The notes beneath the pieces are model-generated. The model worked only from the letters and a program-made list of their open reading frames with translations, was not told the DNA's origin and searched no databases. Both the position numbers and the translations under genes were made by a program. A stretch of 64,000 nt of DNA from Planctomycetota bacterium (GTDB lineage Bacteria > Planctomycetota > UBA1135): contig QQUA01000016.1 in NCBI GenBank assembly GCA_008501825.1, positions 124,001 to 188,000 of the forward strand, written 5' to 3'. How positions within the stretch are numbered: position 1 is the stretch's first letter; every line of letters starts with the position of its first letter. Shown in pieces: positions 7,966 to 17,388 of the stretch.

Positions 7966-9243
7966 TCAGTCGGACAAAGCCAAAGCTTGCCGATGCTCGC
8001 GATCGACTTCGGCAATTCCCTTACCAAAAGTCAGGCGGAATCCCTGTTCCAAACCGAGGCGCCGCAAATTTTCAAATAGCAAGGTATAAACGGTATCGCC
8101 GTAACTTTCGCGGAAGAATTCCACGAAGGAAAGGGAATAATCATAGGCTCGACTGACCCGGTCGTTTTCCTTCCACTCAGTCCAATTGCCGTCCAAAGCT
8201 TTCAAAGGCGCGAATTCTTCCGGGCCCTTTTTCGAAGCCGCCGTCATTCGCCCGCGGGCTCGTTGTACCGAACGGCCTTCAACCCATTGGGCGAATCCTT
8301 CGTGCAACCAAGTCGGCAATTGCGGTCCGATGCGATGCAAAGCCGCATGAGTGTATTCATGCCGCAGGGTGGCCCGCAGTTGCTCTTTTTCGCTTTCATA
8401 ATCTTTCATCGCCACTCGGATTCGACCGTCGTATAGGCCGCCGGACCAAGCCGGCGCTTGGCCGCGGTAGCGGTCCCGATCCAACACCAGCACCAAAATC
8501 GTGTCGGAAGGGACAAAGCCCAGGCGGGCGGCGACGCTTTGATAGGCGTCTTCCAGGTCGGTCATCAATTGGGGAACGGCCTGCACGATGGCCGGATTCC
8601 TCGGATCGTAGCGAAATTGAAAATGAGCGGAAGCGTCGGTTAAAAAGCCCTCCCAGGCTTCTTTTTCTTGCTGCAATTGCTGCAAGCGCCTTTCCAAGGA
8701 AGCATCTTCGGGAGCGAGGCGCCGGGCTTGGCGAATCCATTCAATGGCCTGCTGCAATTGGCCGCTGACAAAGGCCAGCTCCGAGGAAAGCCGCAAGGCC
8801 GGAAGGCATTCGGGAAAATCTTTTCGGACCTCGGCCAAAACTTCCCTGGCTTGGTCGCGGCGGCCAAGACGGATGTGGGCTCGAGCGATTAAACATTCCA
8901 GATAACCCCGATCCCGATCGACTTTGCGGCCGGCTTCAAAATCTTCCAAGGCTTGCAACAGGCGGCCTTCCTGCATTCTTTTTTGGCCGCGATGACCATA
9001 GGTGCGGGCCAAATTCCGACGGATCACCTCCTGTTCGGCATCCAAGCCCAAGGCCTTTTCGAAAGCGACCATGGCCTGATCGAAGTCGCCCTTCTCCAAG
9101 GCGGACACGCCGGCCAAATTCCACTCTTGAGCGGTCTTGGGTTCCTCTTGAACTTCACCACCTACCGGAGATTCCTGGCTGAAACCAATCGCCGGGACTC
9201 CCGCCAAGCTCGCCAACAAACTCAGCCGCAAGAACATTTTCAT
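7966..9243 (-). CDS. Exported TPR protein with gluzincin (peptidase MA-like) domain
   Basis: 425 residues. An N-terminal signal peptide (MKMFLRLSLLASLAGVPAIGFS) is followed by TPR repeats (about 35-210; WNLAGVSALEKGDFDQAMV, NLARTYGHRG) and a metallopeptidase domain with HEYTH (near residue 295) plus the downstream WLHEGFAQW glutamate. This is the HExxH...E arrangement of peptidase MA. It is likely periplasmic. Start 9243 is chosen because it creates the signal peptide and a 4-bp ATGA overlap with the upstream ykgJ-like gene. It is the last gene of a kinase/ykgJ/peptidase operon on the minus strand. Confidence 0.8.
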   Translation of the reverse strand: MKMFLRLSLLASLAGVPAIGFSQESPVGGEVQEEPKTAQEWNLAGVSALEKGDFDQAMVAFEKALGLDAEQEVIRRNLARTYGHRGQKRMQEGRLLQALEDFEAGRKVDRDRGYLECLIARAHIRLGRRDQAREVLAEVRKDFPECLPALRLSSELAFVSGQLQQAIEWIRQARRLAPEDASLERRLQQLQQEKEAWEGFLTDASAHFQFRYDPRNPAIVQAVPQLMTDLEDAYQSVAARLGFVPSDTILVLVLDRDRYRGQAPAWSGGLYDGRIRVAMKDYESEKEQLRATLRHEYTHAALHRIGPQLPTWLHEGFAQWVEGRSVQRARGRMTAASKKGPEEFAPLKALDGNWTEWKENDRVSRAYDYSLSFVEFFRESYGDTVYTLLFENLRRLGLEQGFRLTFGKGIAEVDREHRQALALSD

Positions 9244-10079
9244 GGACGATCTCGGTTTTGGCTTTGAGGGCGGTTTTCTTTCGGAGCGGTTGGGGAATCT
9301 TCCAACCGGGAGCGGGCGGCGGCCCGGAGCGGCTCCGCCTCGGCTCTCTGCCAAGCCGGCCAGCGCCGCCGGGCCAATTCCATCATCGGAGCATACGCCC
9401 AAGGGTAGACCATTTGCTGGGCGAAATCTTGGCGCTTGCGGCGCATGGCGAGGCGCTGGGATGGCTCGCCGCTACGGCAGGCATCCGGCCGCCGAATGCC
9501 GGCCAGGCACCGGTCGTCGGACCGAAATGGGCAAGAGGCGTGTTGCAAATCCGGGTCCAGCCGGGAAAAAAGGGCATCTAGCTCCATAGCGGAAAGTTGG
9601 AAATCCGCGGGAACCCCGGGGCAGCGCTGCGGCTGATCCAAGGGCGGTCCTTGCGCCCGCCAAACCGCCTCCTGGCGATCCGCCGCCAACCAAGCTTCCC
9701 GTGTAGGAAGAAGCTGAATGCCGGGACAATATTCGGCCGCCCGGCTCAAGGCTTCCGAGTCGGCCAGCAAGGAAGGCCAAAAAGGAAAGCTCCGGCATTG
9801 GGGCGGCCGGACCGGATAAATCCGGCAGTGCCGGTCACCTTGCAACATGCAGCAACGACCGTCCGCTTCCTCCCGCAGGCTGAATGCTCCGTCGGCCGCC
9901 ACCAGGTGCAGGCGCCGAAAAGCTTCCGGGCTCATGGAAAGATGTTCGGCCATTGCCGCAAGATCGGCCTCTTCTACCCAAACTCGGCCGTGCCCGACCC
10001 GGCAACAATGGCCGCAACGCTGGCATTCGAAGTGAAAAGGTAAATCGGATTCGGCCTGGCCTTTGGCGGCGGATTCCAT
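9240..10079 (-). CDS. YkgJ-family zinc/iron-chelating cysteine-cluster protein
   Basis: 279 residues. The N-terminal CxxCxxCC cluster (ECQRCGHCCRVG, residues 19-26) and later CCMLQGDRHCRIY and RPPQCRSFPFW match the CxxCGxCC...C.IY..RP..CR.FP pattern of the YkgJ/Flin (CxxCxxCC) family. That family is thought to bind metal but has no fixed biochemical role. A second Cys-rich stretch (CPFRSDDRCLAGIRRPDACR) follows near residue 185. It lies 13 bp downstream of the kinase gene and overlaps the peptidase gene by 4 bp, so the three are probably co-transcribed. Confidence 0.85.
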   Translation of the reverse strand: MESAAKGQAESDLPFHFECQRCGHCCRVGHGRVWVEEADLAAMAEHLSMSPEAFRRLHLVAADGAFSLREEADGRCCMLQGDRHCRIYPVRPPQCRSFPFWPSLLADSEALSRAAEYCPGIQLLPTREAWLAADRQEAVWRAQGPPLDQPQRCPGVPADFQLSAMELDALFSRLDPDLQHASCPFRSDDRCLAGIRRPDACRSGEPSQRLAMRRKRQDFAQQMVYPWAYAPMMELARRRWPAWQRAEAEPLRAAARSRLEDSPTAPKENRPQSQNRDRP

Positions 10080-10092
10080 CCAAAGCTCCGGC

Positions 10093-11118
10093 TCAAGTAT
10101 CCAAATCTTCCTGCCGGCGGCGGTGGGCCTCGATGTCGTCGGCTAAATCGGCCGGAGTGGCATAACGGACTTCCCGATCCTTGGCCATCATCTTCTCAAT
10201 GAAGTAATGCAGATAAGGGGAAACCTGTCTTCCCTTCAAAGCAGAGCCGCTAAGCCCGGCCAGGACTTGTTTGCGCATGATGTCGGCATCGTCCTGCCCT
10301 TCGAAAGGAAGCCTTCCCAGGACCAAGTGATAAAGGGTGGCCCCCAAGCTGTAAATATCGGCCCGGACGTCCAAATCATCTTCGCCGCGAGCTTGCTCGG
10401 GAGACAAATAGGCCGGCGTCCCCATGGTGGTTCCCGCCGTGGCTCGGCCGCTCATGCCCTCCCCGGCGAAACCCAAATCGATGACTTTGAGCTTGCCGTG
10501 CTTGTTCAGCATGAGATTTCCCGGTTTGAGATCTCGGTGCAGGATGCCCTGCTCCCGCATGTATTCGAGGACCCGAGCCACCTGGACGATGATGTCCAGG
10601 GCCTCGCCTTCGGCAAAAGTGCGTCCCTCATCCAAATATTCTTCTAGCGTCTGGCCAGAAACGTACTCCATTTCCAACACGAATGTTCCCACAAATTTGA
10701 ACACCCGGTGGCCGCGAACGATGAACGGGTGCTCCAATTTGGCCAGGACTTTGGCTTCTTCCAAAAAGCGTTTGACCGCCGCCTCGTCCCGGGCCAGCAT
10801 GGGTCGCAGGATTTTTAAGGCCACTTTTTGAAAATCTTTGGCCCGGCGAGCCAAAAAAACTTCCGAAGTTCCCCCGACCCCGAGGGTGGATTCGACTTGG
10901 TAGCCGGGGATCTCCGGCTTGCTCAATCCCTGGGTCCGGCGCAAGAACGCCTGGCGCTTGGAATCCCAACCGAAAGCCCCTTCCAAAGCATCGCTTAAGC
11001 CGATCTCCGCCGCCGCCTTCAGGACTTCGATCGCCTCCTCTTTGACCAGGAAGCCGCGGTGAACCAAGAGAGCGAGAAATTCCTGGTCCTCGGAACTGAC
11101 GGGGGGTTGAGCATTCAT
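10093..11118 (-). CDS. Soluble Ser/Thr protein kinase
   Basis: 341 residues with an ~80-residue N-terminal helical part and then a complete Hanks-type kinase: glycine loop GVGGTSEVFLA, VALKILRP lysine, catalytic HRDLKPGN (about residue 195), IDLGFAGE (DLG instead of DFG), and GTPAYLSPEQARGED activation segment. There is no membrane helix or extracellular sensor, so it is a cytoplasmic kinase. It is first in a short operon with the ykgJ-like and peptidase genes and diverges from the AAA+ gene at 11289. The 170-bp region between them probably holds both promoters. Confidence 0.9.
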   Translation of the reverse strand: MNAQPPVSSEDQEFLALLVHRGFLVKEEAIEVLKAAAEIGLSDALEGAFGWDSKRQAFLRRTQGLSKPEIPGYQVESTLGVGGTSEVFLARRAKDFQKVALKILRPMLARDEAAVKRFLEEAKVLAKLEHPFIVRGHRVFKFVGTFVLEMEYVSGQTLEEYLDEGRTFAEGEALDIIVQVARVLEYMREQGILHRDLKPGNLMLNKHGKLKVIDLGFAGEGMSGRATAGTTMGTPAYLSPEQARGEDDLDVRADIYSLGATLYHLVLGRLPFEGQDDADIMRKQVLAGLSGSALKGRQVSPYLHYFIEKMMAKDREVRYATPADLADDIEAHRRRQEDLDT

Positions 11119-11288
11119 GGAAGGGTGTTCCCGAAAAATTATCCTAAAGTCTCCGCCTTTTTTGCCGAAAGAAAGTTGCCCGGGGAGGGGCCCATTCCTA
11201 TTGGCTTTATGGGGTTCAAGGGAGGCCGGTCTACCTACCGAAAAAGGAGTGTCCGCCAGCGGGACGGCGGATGATAGGAGAACGGAAA

Positions 11289-12590
11289 GTGCTCACCGAG
11301 ACCGGGGTCGTCTACAAATACTTCGATCTGATCGATGGCTTCATCCGCGTTCGGGTTTTAGCCGGCGAGGAACCGCTGCGCTTGCCGCCGAGCGCCGGAA
11401 AACATCCTCCCGACCGCCGGGAATACCGCCGCATGGTGGTGGCTGCCTGCGTGGTCGGTTTGGAAGAAACGGTGTTGCCCAAAGTTCAGCAAATCTATCC
11501 GGAAGACGTGGCTGCGGCCGAGGATTTGCTGTATCAAATTTGCGTGGACGTGAACCCGCGATTGGAAATCCATACCGTTTCCCTTCCGGCGGACGAAGAA
11601 GGGGAACAGGAAGAAGGCGGGGTTTCTCGGCTACAAGAAAAATCCCGCGGACTCGAAGCCCGCTTGCTTCAGGAAATCGTCGGCCAAGATGAATCGGTCG
11701 GGAAAATTTGTCGGGCGGTGCGCAAAGCCGCCTGCGGTTTAAAAGATCCGCAACGGCCGATCGGCAGTTTTTTGTTGGTTGGACGCACCGGGGTAGGCAA
11801 AACCGAATTGGCTAAAGCGTTGGCCCGGAACCTATATGGTCCGGAAAACCTGATTCGAGTCGATTGCAGCGAGTTTGCCCTTCCCCACGAAACCGCCAAG
11901 TTGATCGGCGCTCCCCCCGGTTACGTCGGACACAATGAAGGCGGAGTGCTCACGGAAGCTTTGATGCGGGATCCCAACGCCGTGGTTCTGTTCGACGAAA
12001 TTGAAAAGGGTCACGAAAAGCTTCATAACATGCTGTTGCAAATCTTGGATGAAGGTCGATTGACCGATTCCAAAGGCAATACGGTTAGTTTTCAAAACGC
12101 GGTCATTCTGCTGACTTCCAACGTCGGCACGGAAGACTATGCTCAAGCAACCCAACGGGTGGGTTTCGAGCGTCCCGGAAGTTTGGCGGAAGCGGATTTC
12201 GACGATCTCACCAAGCGGGCGTTGCGGCGCAACTTCAAACCGGAGTTGATGAACCGGCTCAGCAGCGTCTTGGTGTTCGGCTCCCTCGACGAGAAAGCCT
12301 GCACCCGGATCGCGGAAATGCACTTGCAGAATCTGGCGCTCCGGCTGCAAAGTCGCGGCATCGATCTGCACTGGACGCCGGCTTTGCCGCGCGAGTTGGC
12401 TCGCCTCGGCCATAGCGAAGAATATGGCGCCCGAGAAGTTCGGCGGGTCATCGACCGGCGGGTGGAAGAGCCGTTGTCCAACCACATTCTGGATCGGGAT
12501 CTAGGTCCGGGTTGCCAAGTCCGGCTGCGCTGGCGAACCGGCGAAGTCTTGATGGAGTGGAAGGGTCAGGACCACCGGCGCTGCGCCTAG
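11289..12590 (+). CDS. ClpB-D2-like single-ring AAA+ ATPase
   Basis: About 433 residues with one AAA+ module of the ClpA/B type: Walker A GRTGVGKT, pore loop region GAPPGYVGHNEGG, Walker B VVLFDEIEKGH, sensor 1 LLTSNVG, arginine finger RNFKPELMNRL, and sensor 2 YGAREVRR in the small D2 domain. The first ~130 residues have no Clp N-domain or D1 and are unrecognised. Start GTG 11289 is preferred over ATG 11271, because AGGAG lies eight bases before the GTG. It may act as a remodeller for a partner bound by its N-terminal part, which is inference. Its stop codon TAG overlaps the first base of the adjacent IS inverted repeat. Confidence 0.8.
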   Translation: MLTETGVVYKYFDLIDGFIRVRVLAGEEPLRLPPSAGKHPPDRREYRRMVVAACVVGLEETVLPKVQQIYPEDVAAAEDLLYQICVDVNPRLEIHTVSLPADEEGEQEEGGVSRLQEKSRGLEARLLQEIVGQDESVGKICRAVRKAACGLKDPQRPIGSFLLVGRTGVGKTELAKALARNLYGPENLIRVDCSEFALPHETAKLIGAPPGYVGHNEGGVLTEALMRDPNAVVLFDEIEKGHEKLHNMLLQILDEGRLTDSKGNTVSFQNAVILLTSNVGTEDYAQATQRVGFERPGSLAEADFDDLTKRALRRNFKPELMNRLSSVLVFGSLDEKACTRIAEMHLQNLALRLQSRGIDLHWTPALPRELARLGHSEEYGAREVRRVIDRRVEEPLSNHILDRDLGPGCQVRLRWRTGEVLMEWKGQDHRRCA

Positions 12591-13737
12591 AAACTGGCAC
12601 AAACTATTGGAGGTCGGGGAGGTCAGATGGAGAAAAGATCCTCCACCGAAACAGCTCCCTGGCGGTCCAACGCCGAGAGGTCACCCCCAGCAACATCCCC
12701 GGAGTCGGGGGCTCACCCTCGGCGGTGATCGGCCGCACGTAGTTGCGCCACAAAAGCCACAGCCACATGTGCAGCCGCAGCCAACTCCGCTTCTTGGAGT
12801 GGCCCCAGTTGCGGCGCACCAGCCGGGAGAGGTTGTCCCGCATCTGCGCCAAGGTGTGGTTGATCGGAAACAGCGGGTTGCCTCGATCCCGCTTGCGCTT
12901 GGAGCACTCCTGCAGGTGGTGGAAACCTGCCGCTCCAAACACCGATTTCAAGACGCTGGGATAGATCTTCTTGCGATCGCTTTGCAGCACCGCCGGCTGC
13001 CTTGGAGCCAAGACCTCCTTCAAAGTCTGCAAGCATGCTTCCACTCCTTGCCGCGATTGCGAGCGTCTCTTGCCGAACAGTTTTTCCCGCTCCTCCTTCT
13101 TCTTTCTCAACCGCGGAGGGAGCGATCCCCGGCAGGGCAAGGTGCCGGCGGTCAGGTGAACGACGAAATACTTGGCACGGTGGATCAGCACCGGAACGGT
13201 CACCGGCTGCAGTCTGCGGTCGGTTTCGAAGGTTTCTAACTCATCCAATTGAAACACTCCCGGCAGCCCGCCTCGAGCCGCCACCTCCTGTAATCGCAAG
13301 CGATGGAAGCGGCGAGCGTGTTCGCCCATGCGAAACAGGCGGTCGGCCAAGGTGCGACGATCCACTCCCAGCATGCGAGCGCTTTGTCGCAGGGTGACCT
13401 TGCTCACCACCAGCGGCCAGAAGTCGAGATGGAGCCGGCCGTACTTCAGGCGATAGTGAAACTTGAAGCTTTGCGACGAGAAGGAACGGCGGCAGCCGTG
13501 GCACCAAAAGCGCTGGATTCTTCGTTGCTGGCGGCCACAGTAGAAGCCTCGTTTTTGAAAGCGGAAGGGGACGGAATCGGTGCGGCTGGGACAGGTATCC
13601 CAGGGGCAGTGCGGGGGTTGAAAACGCGGCATCGCCGGTGCCTCCGAAAGAAAAGGTTTCGGCTAGGCAGACGGCTTGAGGCGCCTTTGGTTACGCCGGA
13701 GGCCTAAAAATCACCTCCAATGCTTTGTGCCAGTTTC
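12590..13737. mobile_element. Insertion sequence with 25-bp terminal inverted repeats
   Basis: The ends GAAACTGGCACAAAC..ATTGGAGGT (left) and its inverted counterpart ending CTTTGTGCCAGTTTC (right) match at about 23 of 25 positions and enclose one transposase gene. The length is about 1.15 kb. No clear target-site duplication flanks it (CTGCGCCTA versus CGATTAGGG). The element sits exactly between the stop codons of the AAA+ gene and the amidohydrolase gene and disrupts neither. Confidence 0.85.
12604..13632 (-). CDS. IS transposase (zinc-ribbon plus DDE-type, IS1-like)
   Basis: 342 residues. The N-terminal zinc-ribbon-like region holds CPWDTCP and, later, FWCHGCRRSF. A helix-turn-helix-like stretch (TLRQSARMLGVDRRTLADRLF) follows, then a probable DDE core with acidic residues at FQLDELE and LQSDRKKIYP and a closing MRDNLSRLVRRNWGHSKKR segment resembling the R-x-x-x-x-R-x-x-x-x-SK end of IS1/InsB-type enzymes. 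The frame is intact, so the element could be active. Family assignment is by motif layout only. Confidence 0.8.
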   Translation of the reverse strand: MPRFQPPHCPWDTCPSRTDSVPFRFQKRGFYCGRQQRRIQRFWCHGCRRSFSSQSFKFHYRLKYGRLHLDFWPLVVSKVTLRQSARMLGVDRRTLADRLFRMGEHARRFHRLRLQEVAARGGLPGVFQLDELETFETDRRLQPVTVPVLIHRAKYFVVHLTAGTLPCRGSLPPRLRKKKEEREKLFGKRRSQSRQGVEACLQTLKEVLAPRQPAVLQSDRKKIYPSVLKSVFGAAGFHHLQECSKRKRDRGNPLFPINHTLAQMRDNLSRLVRRNWGHSKKRSWLRLHMWLWLLWRNYVRPITAEGEPPTPGMLLGVTSRRWTARELFRWRIFSPSDLPDLQ

Positions 13738-13740
13738 CGA

Positions 13741-15450
13741 TTAGGGCTTTAGGTAAACCACCCGACCGTCAACCACGGTCACCAAAACCTGGGTTTCACC
13801 GATTTCTGAAACCGGGATTTGAAACAAATCCCGATCCAGAACCACGAAGTCCGCTCGTTTGGAAACTTCCAGACTTCCCACCAGATGCTCCTGCCGCATC
13901 AGCCAAGCCGGATTCACCGTATAGGCACGGATGGCCGCCGCTAAATCGGGAAGGGCTTGATCGGTGCGCAGCAAGGCGTTTTCCATGCCGACGAAGGGAC
14001 TCATCGGACCGACGTCATAATCGCTGCTCAACACCACGTTGGCTCCCGAATCCCACAAATCCCGCAGGCGGAAGGCTTCCCGCGCTCCGGTTCCCAAACC
14101 GAGAAAGAAGTCGTACCAGCGTTGCAGCGCCGAAGTGTTGCGAACGTAATGCGAAGACATTTGAAAGTCTCCGGTCACGCCGAGCTGAACAAAGCGCGGC
14201 AAATCGGCGGGGTGAATCAACTCACAATGGGTCAAACGATGGCGTCGATCCATCGGGCCGTTGGCCGCAGCGGCACCGGCAATGGCATCCAAAGCTTCCC
14301 GCACTCCCCGGTTGCCGATGGTGTGAATGTGGAAATCGAAACCTTCGACTTCCAACTCGGTGATGAAGTGTTGCAAGCGATCCTTGTTGTAATAGTTCAA
14401 ACCGTCGGGATCGGCGAAGTGAACCGGGGTTATATAATTTTGCAATACTGCTGCGGTGGTATGCCCGACTTCGCCGTCGGCATAAATTTTGATTTGACTA
14501 CGCTGCAGCAATGCACCGGGGTTTGAACGGTAAAAGCTCTTCAGTTGGGTGATCTGCGAGTCATCTTGAAGATAGGGATAAACCCACAGCCCCAGGTTCA
14601 CCCGGGCACTCAACCACCCTTCCGTTTCCGCCTGGTCATAAGCTTCCAAAAATCCCCGTCGCCAATGAGCCCGAGCGTCGCAAGCGGAAGTAATTCCGTT
14701 TTTGGCCAGCTCCTTCAAGCCATTGCGCAAGGCTTGAACGTTCAGATCCATCAAAGCCGGGTTGGGTTGAAAGGCCAGGTCCTGAGCCATTTCACCGGCG
14801 CCGTCCAACAGTAAGCCGTTTGGTTCTCCGGTGACCGGGTTGCGCAAAATTCGACCGCCAGGAGGATCCTGACTGCCGGCGTGGAAACCCAAAGCCTGCA
14901 GGGCTGCACTGTTGACCCAAACCGAATGGGACGTTTCTTCCAACATTAAGGCCGGACGATTGGGCACCGCATCATCCAAGATTTCCACCGGAGATCGCCC
15001 TCCGGCAGCCAGATGCCGCACCATGTCTTCAAAGCGATAGCCGTAACCCAGCACCCAGTGAGTTCCCAGTTGGAACCAAGCGCAAAACCGAATCAGGGGA
15101 ATGTAATCTTCCGGCGACCATCCCGGAGGCAAGTAACAGGTCCAGGCGGTATGAAAGGCTTCCAAAAAATGACTGTGGACGTCGTGAAGGCCCGGCAAGA
15201 CCAAATGGTTTTGTAAATCATGAACTTTGGTTTGCGGCCCGATCCACGCCGAGACGTCCTGGTTTTGACCCACCGCCATCAATTCCCCGGCTTGAACCGC
15301 CATGGCCTCGGCCCAAGGTTGCGCGGGATCCATGGTGTAAATTCGACCGGACAACCAAACTTGATCGGCGGCAGCAGCCTGAGATCCGGAATTTTGCCCG
15401 GCCAGGGGGGCGGCGAAGCCGAACAGACAAAGAAACAGCCAAGCTTTCAT
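13741..15450 (-). CDS. Exported amidohydrolase family 3 (YtcJ-like) metallohydrolase
   Basis: 569 residues with a signal peptide (MKAWLFLCLFGFAAPLAG), a composite beta-sandwich start (VWLSGRIYTMDP), the metal motif HDVHSHF (about residue 90), and conserved YtcJ features such as GYGYRFED, HIHTIGNRGV and VVLSSDYDVGPMSPF. Members hydrolyse C-N bonds of amides or cyclic substrates; the substrate here is unknown. The export signal places it outside the cytoplasm, which is less usual for the family but seen in environmental bacteria. Its stop lies right beside the IS right end. Confidence 0.85.
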   Translation of the reverse strand: MKAWLFLCLFGFAAPLAGQNSGSQAAAADQVWLSGRIYTMDPAQPWAEAMAVQAGELMAVGQNQDVSAWIGPQTKVHDLQNHLVLPGLHDVHSHFLEAFHTAWTCYLPPGWSPEDYIPLIRFCAWFQLGTHWVLGYGYRFEDMVRHLAAGGRSPVEILDDAVPNRPALMLEETSHSVWVNSAALQALGFHAGSQDPPGGRILRNPVTGEPNGLLLDGAGEMAQDLAFQPNPALMDLNVQALRNGLKELAKNGITSACDARAHWRRGFLEAYDQAETEGWLSARVNLGLWVYPYLQDDSQITQLKSFYRSNPGALLQRSQIKIYADGEVGHTTAAVLQNYITPVHFADPDGLNYYNKDRLQHFITELEVEGFDFHIHTIGNRGVREALDAIAGAAAANGPMDRRHRLTHCELIHPADLPRFVQLGVTGDFQMSSHYVRNTSALQRWYDFFLGLGTGAREAFRLRDLWDSGANVVLSSDYDVGPMSPFVGMENALLRTDQALPDLAAAIRAYTVNPAWLMRQEHLVGSLEVSKRADFVVLDRDLFQIPVSEIGETQVLVTVVDGRVVYLKP

Positions 15451-15478
15451 GCTTCCACCCTAAAGCAGAAAGCTGAGA

Positions 15479-16714
15479 TCAAGCTGAGATTGAGGTTTCA
15501 GGAAATTCCAATTCCACGAAGCCGCCGTCGTCATCGTAGCCGATCAGCAAGCGGCCGCCATGTCCGGCGAGAATGCGAGCGGCCAACTTCAATCCCAACC
15601 CATGGCCGATTTGGCTCGGCAGTACCGGCTCCTGCCGGTCGAAAGCCTGGCGAACCGCTTTTGGAAACGGCTGCCGGGAATACCACCGCAAACCCCGATC
15701 GGTCATCCGGACTTCGGTAGTCCCGCCCCCGTGGCGGCCGGCGTTATCGGCCAGGATACGAAGGACGGTGTCCAGCAAATCTGGGTTGGCGCTGACCACC
15801 AAAGCCGGCCTCTTCTCAGGATTTGTCGCCGGCTCGGCATGATGCAGCTCCACCAACAAATCCAAACGCAATTTTTCTTTCGGGAAATACTGCAGACGAT
15901 CGTCGATGCGAGCGAAAACCAAAAGTCTTTGCACCTGATCCCGAAGACCTTGGATTTGCGCCAAGCTTTGTTGCCAGCTTTCCTGCAACCCTTCCTCCCC
16001 CAGGCCGGCTCGTTCTTCCATCCATTTGGCCAACCGAGCCAGAGGCGCCCGCAATTCATGGGCGCTCAAAGTCAAAAAGGCTTCTTGACGCTCAAAGGCC
16101 TCTTGCACCGGTCGCAAACTCCAACGCAAGAAACGTCGGGAAAACAACCAACCGCTGAAACCGAGTACGGCGAAGGCAACGGCCAAGCCACCGGCAAAAG
16201 CCCACACTTGGGAACGCCCGGCCGCCGCCGGCGACAAGCACAGTACCGCTCCCACCGCCACGTCGGGAGGATCTTCCAAATAAAGAGGACGCGCGGCTGC
16301 GGCATAGCGATTTCCGCCAAGTTCCACCCGATCCCAATGCGAAGCCTGCTCGCTCTGTTGGCCTTGTTCCGCCAGTCCACGCAATATTTCCAGGCTCCCA
16401 GATTCCGGTTCTTCCCCCCAAGCCAAGGGCATGGCCGGCGAGGGCCCGAAAACCCAAACCTGGATTTCCTCGGGAAACCAACGGCTTTCCCACTGCAACC
16501 ACTCGCCGTGAAAGCGCCCGTTGCCGTCAAACCAACTCATGCCGTACACCAATGCGGCGGAAGCGTCCAAATCGCGAAAGATCTGGCCGCGGCGCAAGTT
16601 TTCCCGCTGCCAAATGGCCAAAGCGGCAAGCAAACCGAGACTGATCAACAAAGCCCCAAACCAAGTCCAAGCCAGCCTGCGGCCGAGTTGCGGCACCTGC
16701 AAAGAGGAAATCAA
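15479..16714 (-). CDS. Two-component sensor histidine kinase
   Basis: 411 residues. There are two membrane helices (about 8-33 and 168-193) flanking a ~135-residue periplasmic sensor. The cytoplasmic HisKA has its phospho-acceptor in LTLSAHELRAPLARL (His near 218). The HATPase domain has N box RILADNAGRHGGG and G box GHGLGLKLAARI. The start overlaps the stop of the response regulator by 4 bp, so the pair is translationally coupled. The ligand is not predictable from the periplasmic part. Confidence 0.9.
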   Translation of the reverse strand: MISSLQVPQLGRRLAWTWFGALLISLGLLAALAIWQRENLRRGQIFRDLDASAALVYGMSWFDGNGRFHGEWLQWESRWFPEEIQVWVFGPSPAMPLAWGEEPESGSLEILRGLAEQGQQSEQASHWDRVELGGNRYAAAARPLYLEDPPDVAVGAVLCLSPAAAGRSQVWAFAGGLAVAFAVLGFSGWLFSRRFLRWSLRPVQEAFERQEAFLTLSAHELRAPLARLAKWMEERAGLGEEGLQESWQQSLAQIQGLRDQVQRLLVFARIDDRLQYFPKEKLRLDLLVELHHAEPATNPEKRPALVVSANPDLLDTVLRILADNAGRHGGGTTEVRMTDRGLRWYSRQPFPKAVRQAFDRQEPVLPSQIGHGLGLKLAARILAGHGGRLLIGYDDDGGFVELEFPETSISA

Positions 16715-17388
16715 CTGGCCTCTCCTAAATCCAAGTCGAACCGATAGCCGAAACCGCGAACGGTGAAGATCCAGCGGCCGGGTTTTAATTTGCGGCGCAA
16801 GGAGGCGACGACGACTTCAACCACGTTGGAAATCGAATCCGATTGCCACCCCCAACATTGATCGAACAACTCCTGCTTGGATACCACCTGTCCTTGTCTT
16901 CGAATCAGCAATTCCAAAACTGCGAACTCTTTTCGATTCAAGGGCAAGAGAATCCGATCTCGACACAGCCGTTGGTTTCCCCAATCCAATTCGAAAGGAC
17001 CGAATCGTTCCACTGCTGGCCGGGCTTCTTGATGGCGGCGCAACAAGATTCGCAACCGGGCAATCAATTCCTCGGCGGCAAAGGGTTTCCCCAAAAAATC
17101 GTCGGCGCCGTCCTGCAAAGCCTGCACCCGTTGCGGCACCTCATCCAAAGCGGTCAGCATCAATACCGGAGTTTGCAGGTCTTGCCGCCGCCACTTTTGC
17201 AGTTCGACCAACCCATCCCCATCCGGCAACATTCGATCCAGGATTACCGCACCGAAAGTTTCCAAAGCCAGAGCCTGGGCGGCTTCCTTCAAGTCGCCGG
17301 CGGTTTCCACCACGAAACCGACTCGGCTCAAATCACGAACGAGTTCCGCCCTTTGGCCAGGGTCGTCCTCGACCAACAGGAGTTTCAT
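16711..17388 (-). CDS. OmpR-family response regulator
   Basis: 225 residues. The receiver domain has the acidic pocket LLVEDDP, phospho-acceptor ILDRMLPDGDG, and the downstream KPF motif (DDFLGKPFA). A C-terminal winged helix has LNRKEFAVLELLIRRQGQVVSKQEL and VVVASLRRKL. The ORF extends to 17715, but ATG 17388 gives the canonical MKLLLVEDD start and overlaps the stop of larE by 4 bp. It partners the histidine kinase immediately downstream. Confidence 0.9.
   Translation of the reverse strand: MKLLLVEDDPGQRAELVRDLSRVGFVVETAGDLKEAAQALALETFGAVILDRMLPDGDGLVELQKWRRQDLQTPVLMLTALDEVPQRVQALQDGADDFLGKPFAAEELIARLRILLRRHQEARPAVERFGPFELDWGNQRLCRDRILLPLNRKEFAVLELLIRRQGQVVSKQELFDQCWGWQSDSISNVVEVVVASLRRKLKPGRWIFTVRGFGYRFDLDLGEAS

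Noticed and set aside
12581-13746. Target-site duplication of the IS
   Set aside because: The flanks CTGCGCCTA and CGATTAGGG do not match, so no duplication can be claimed.
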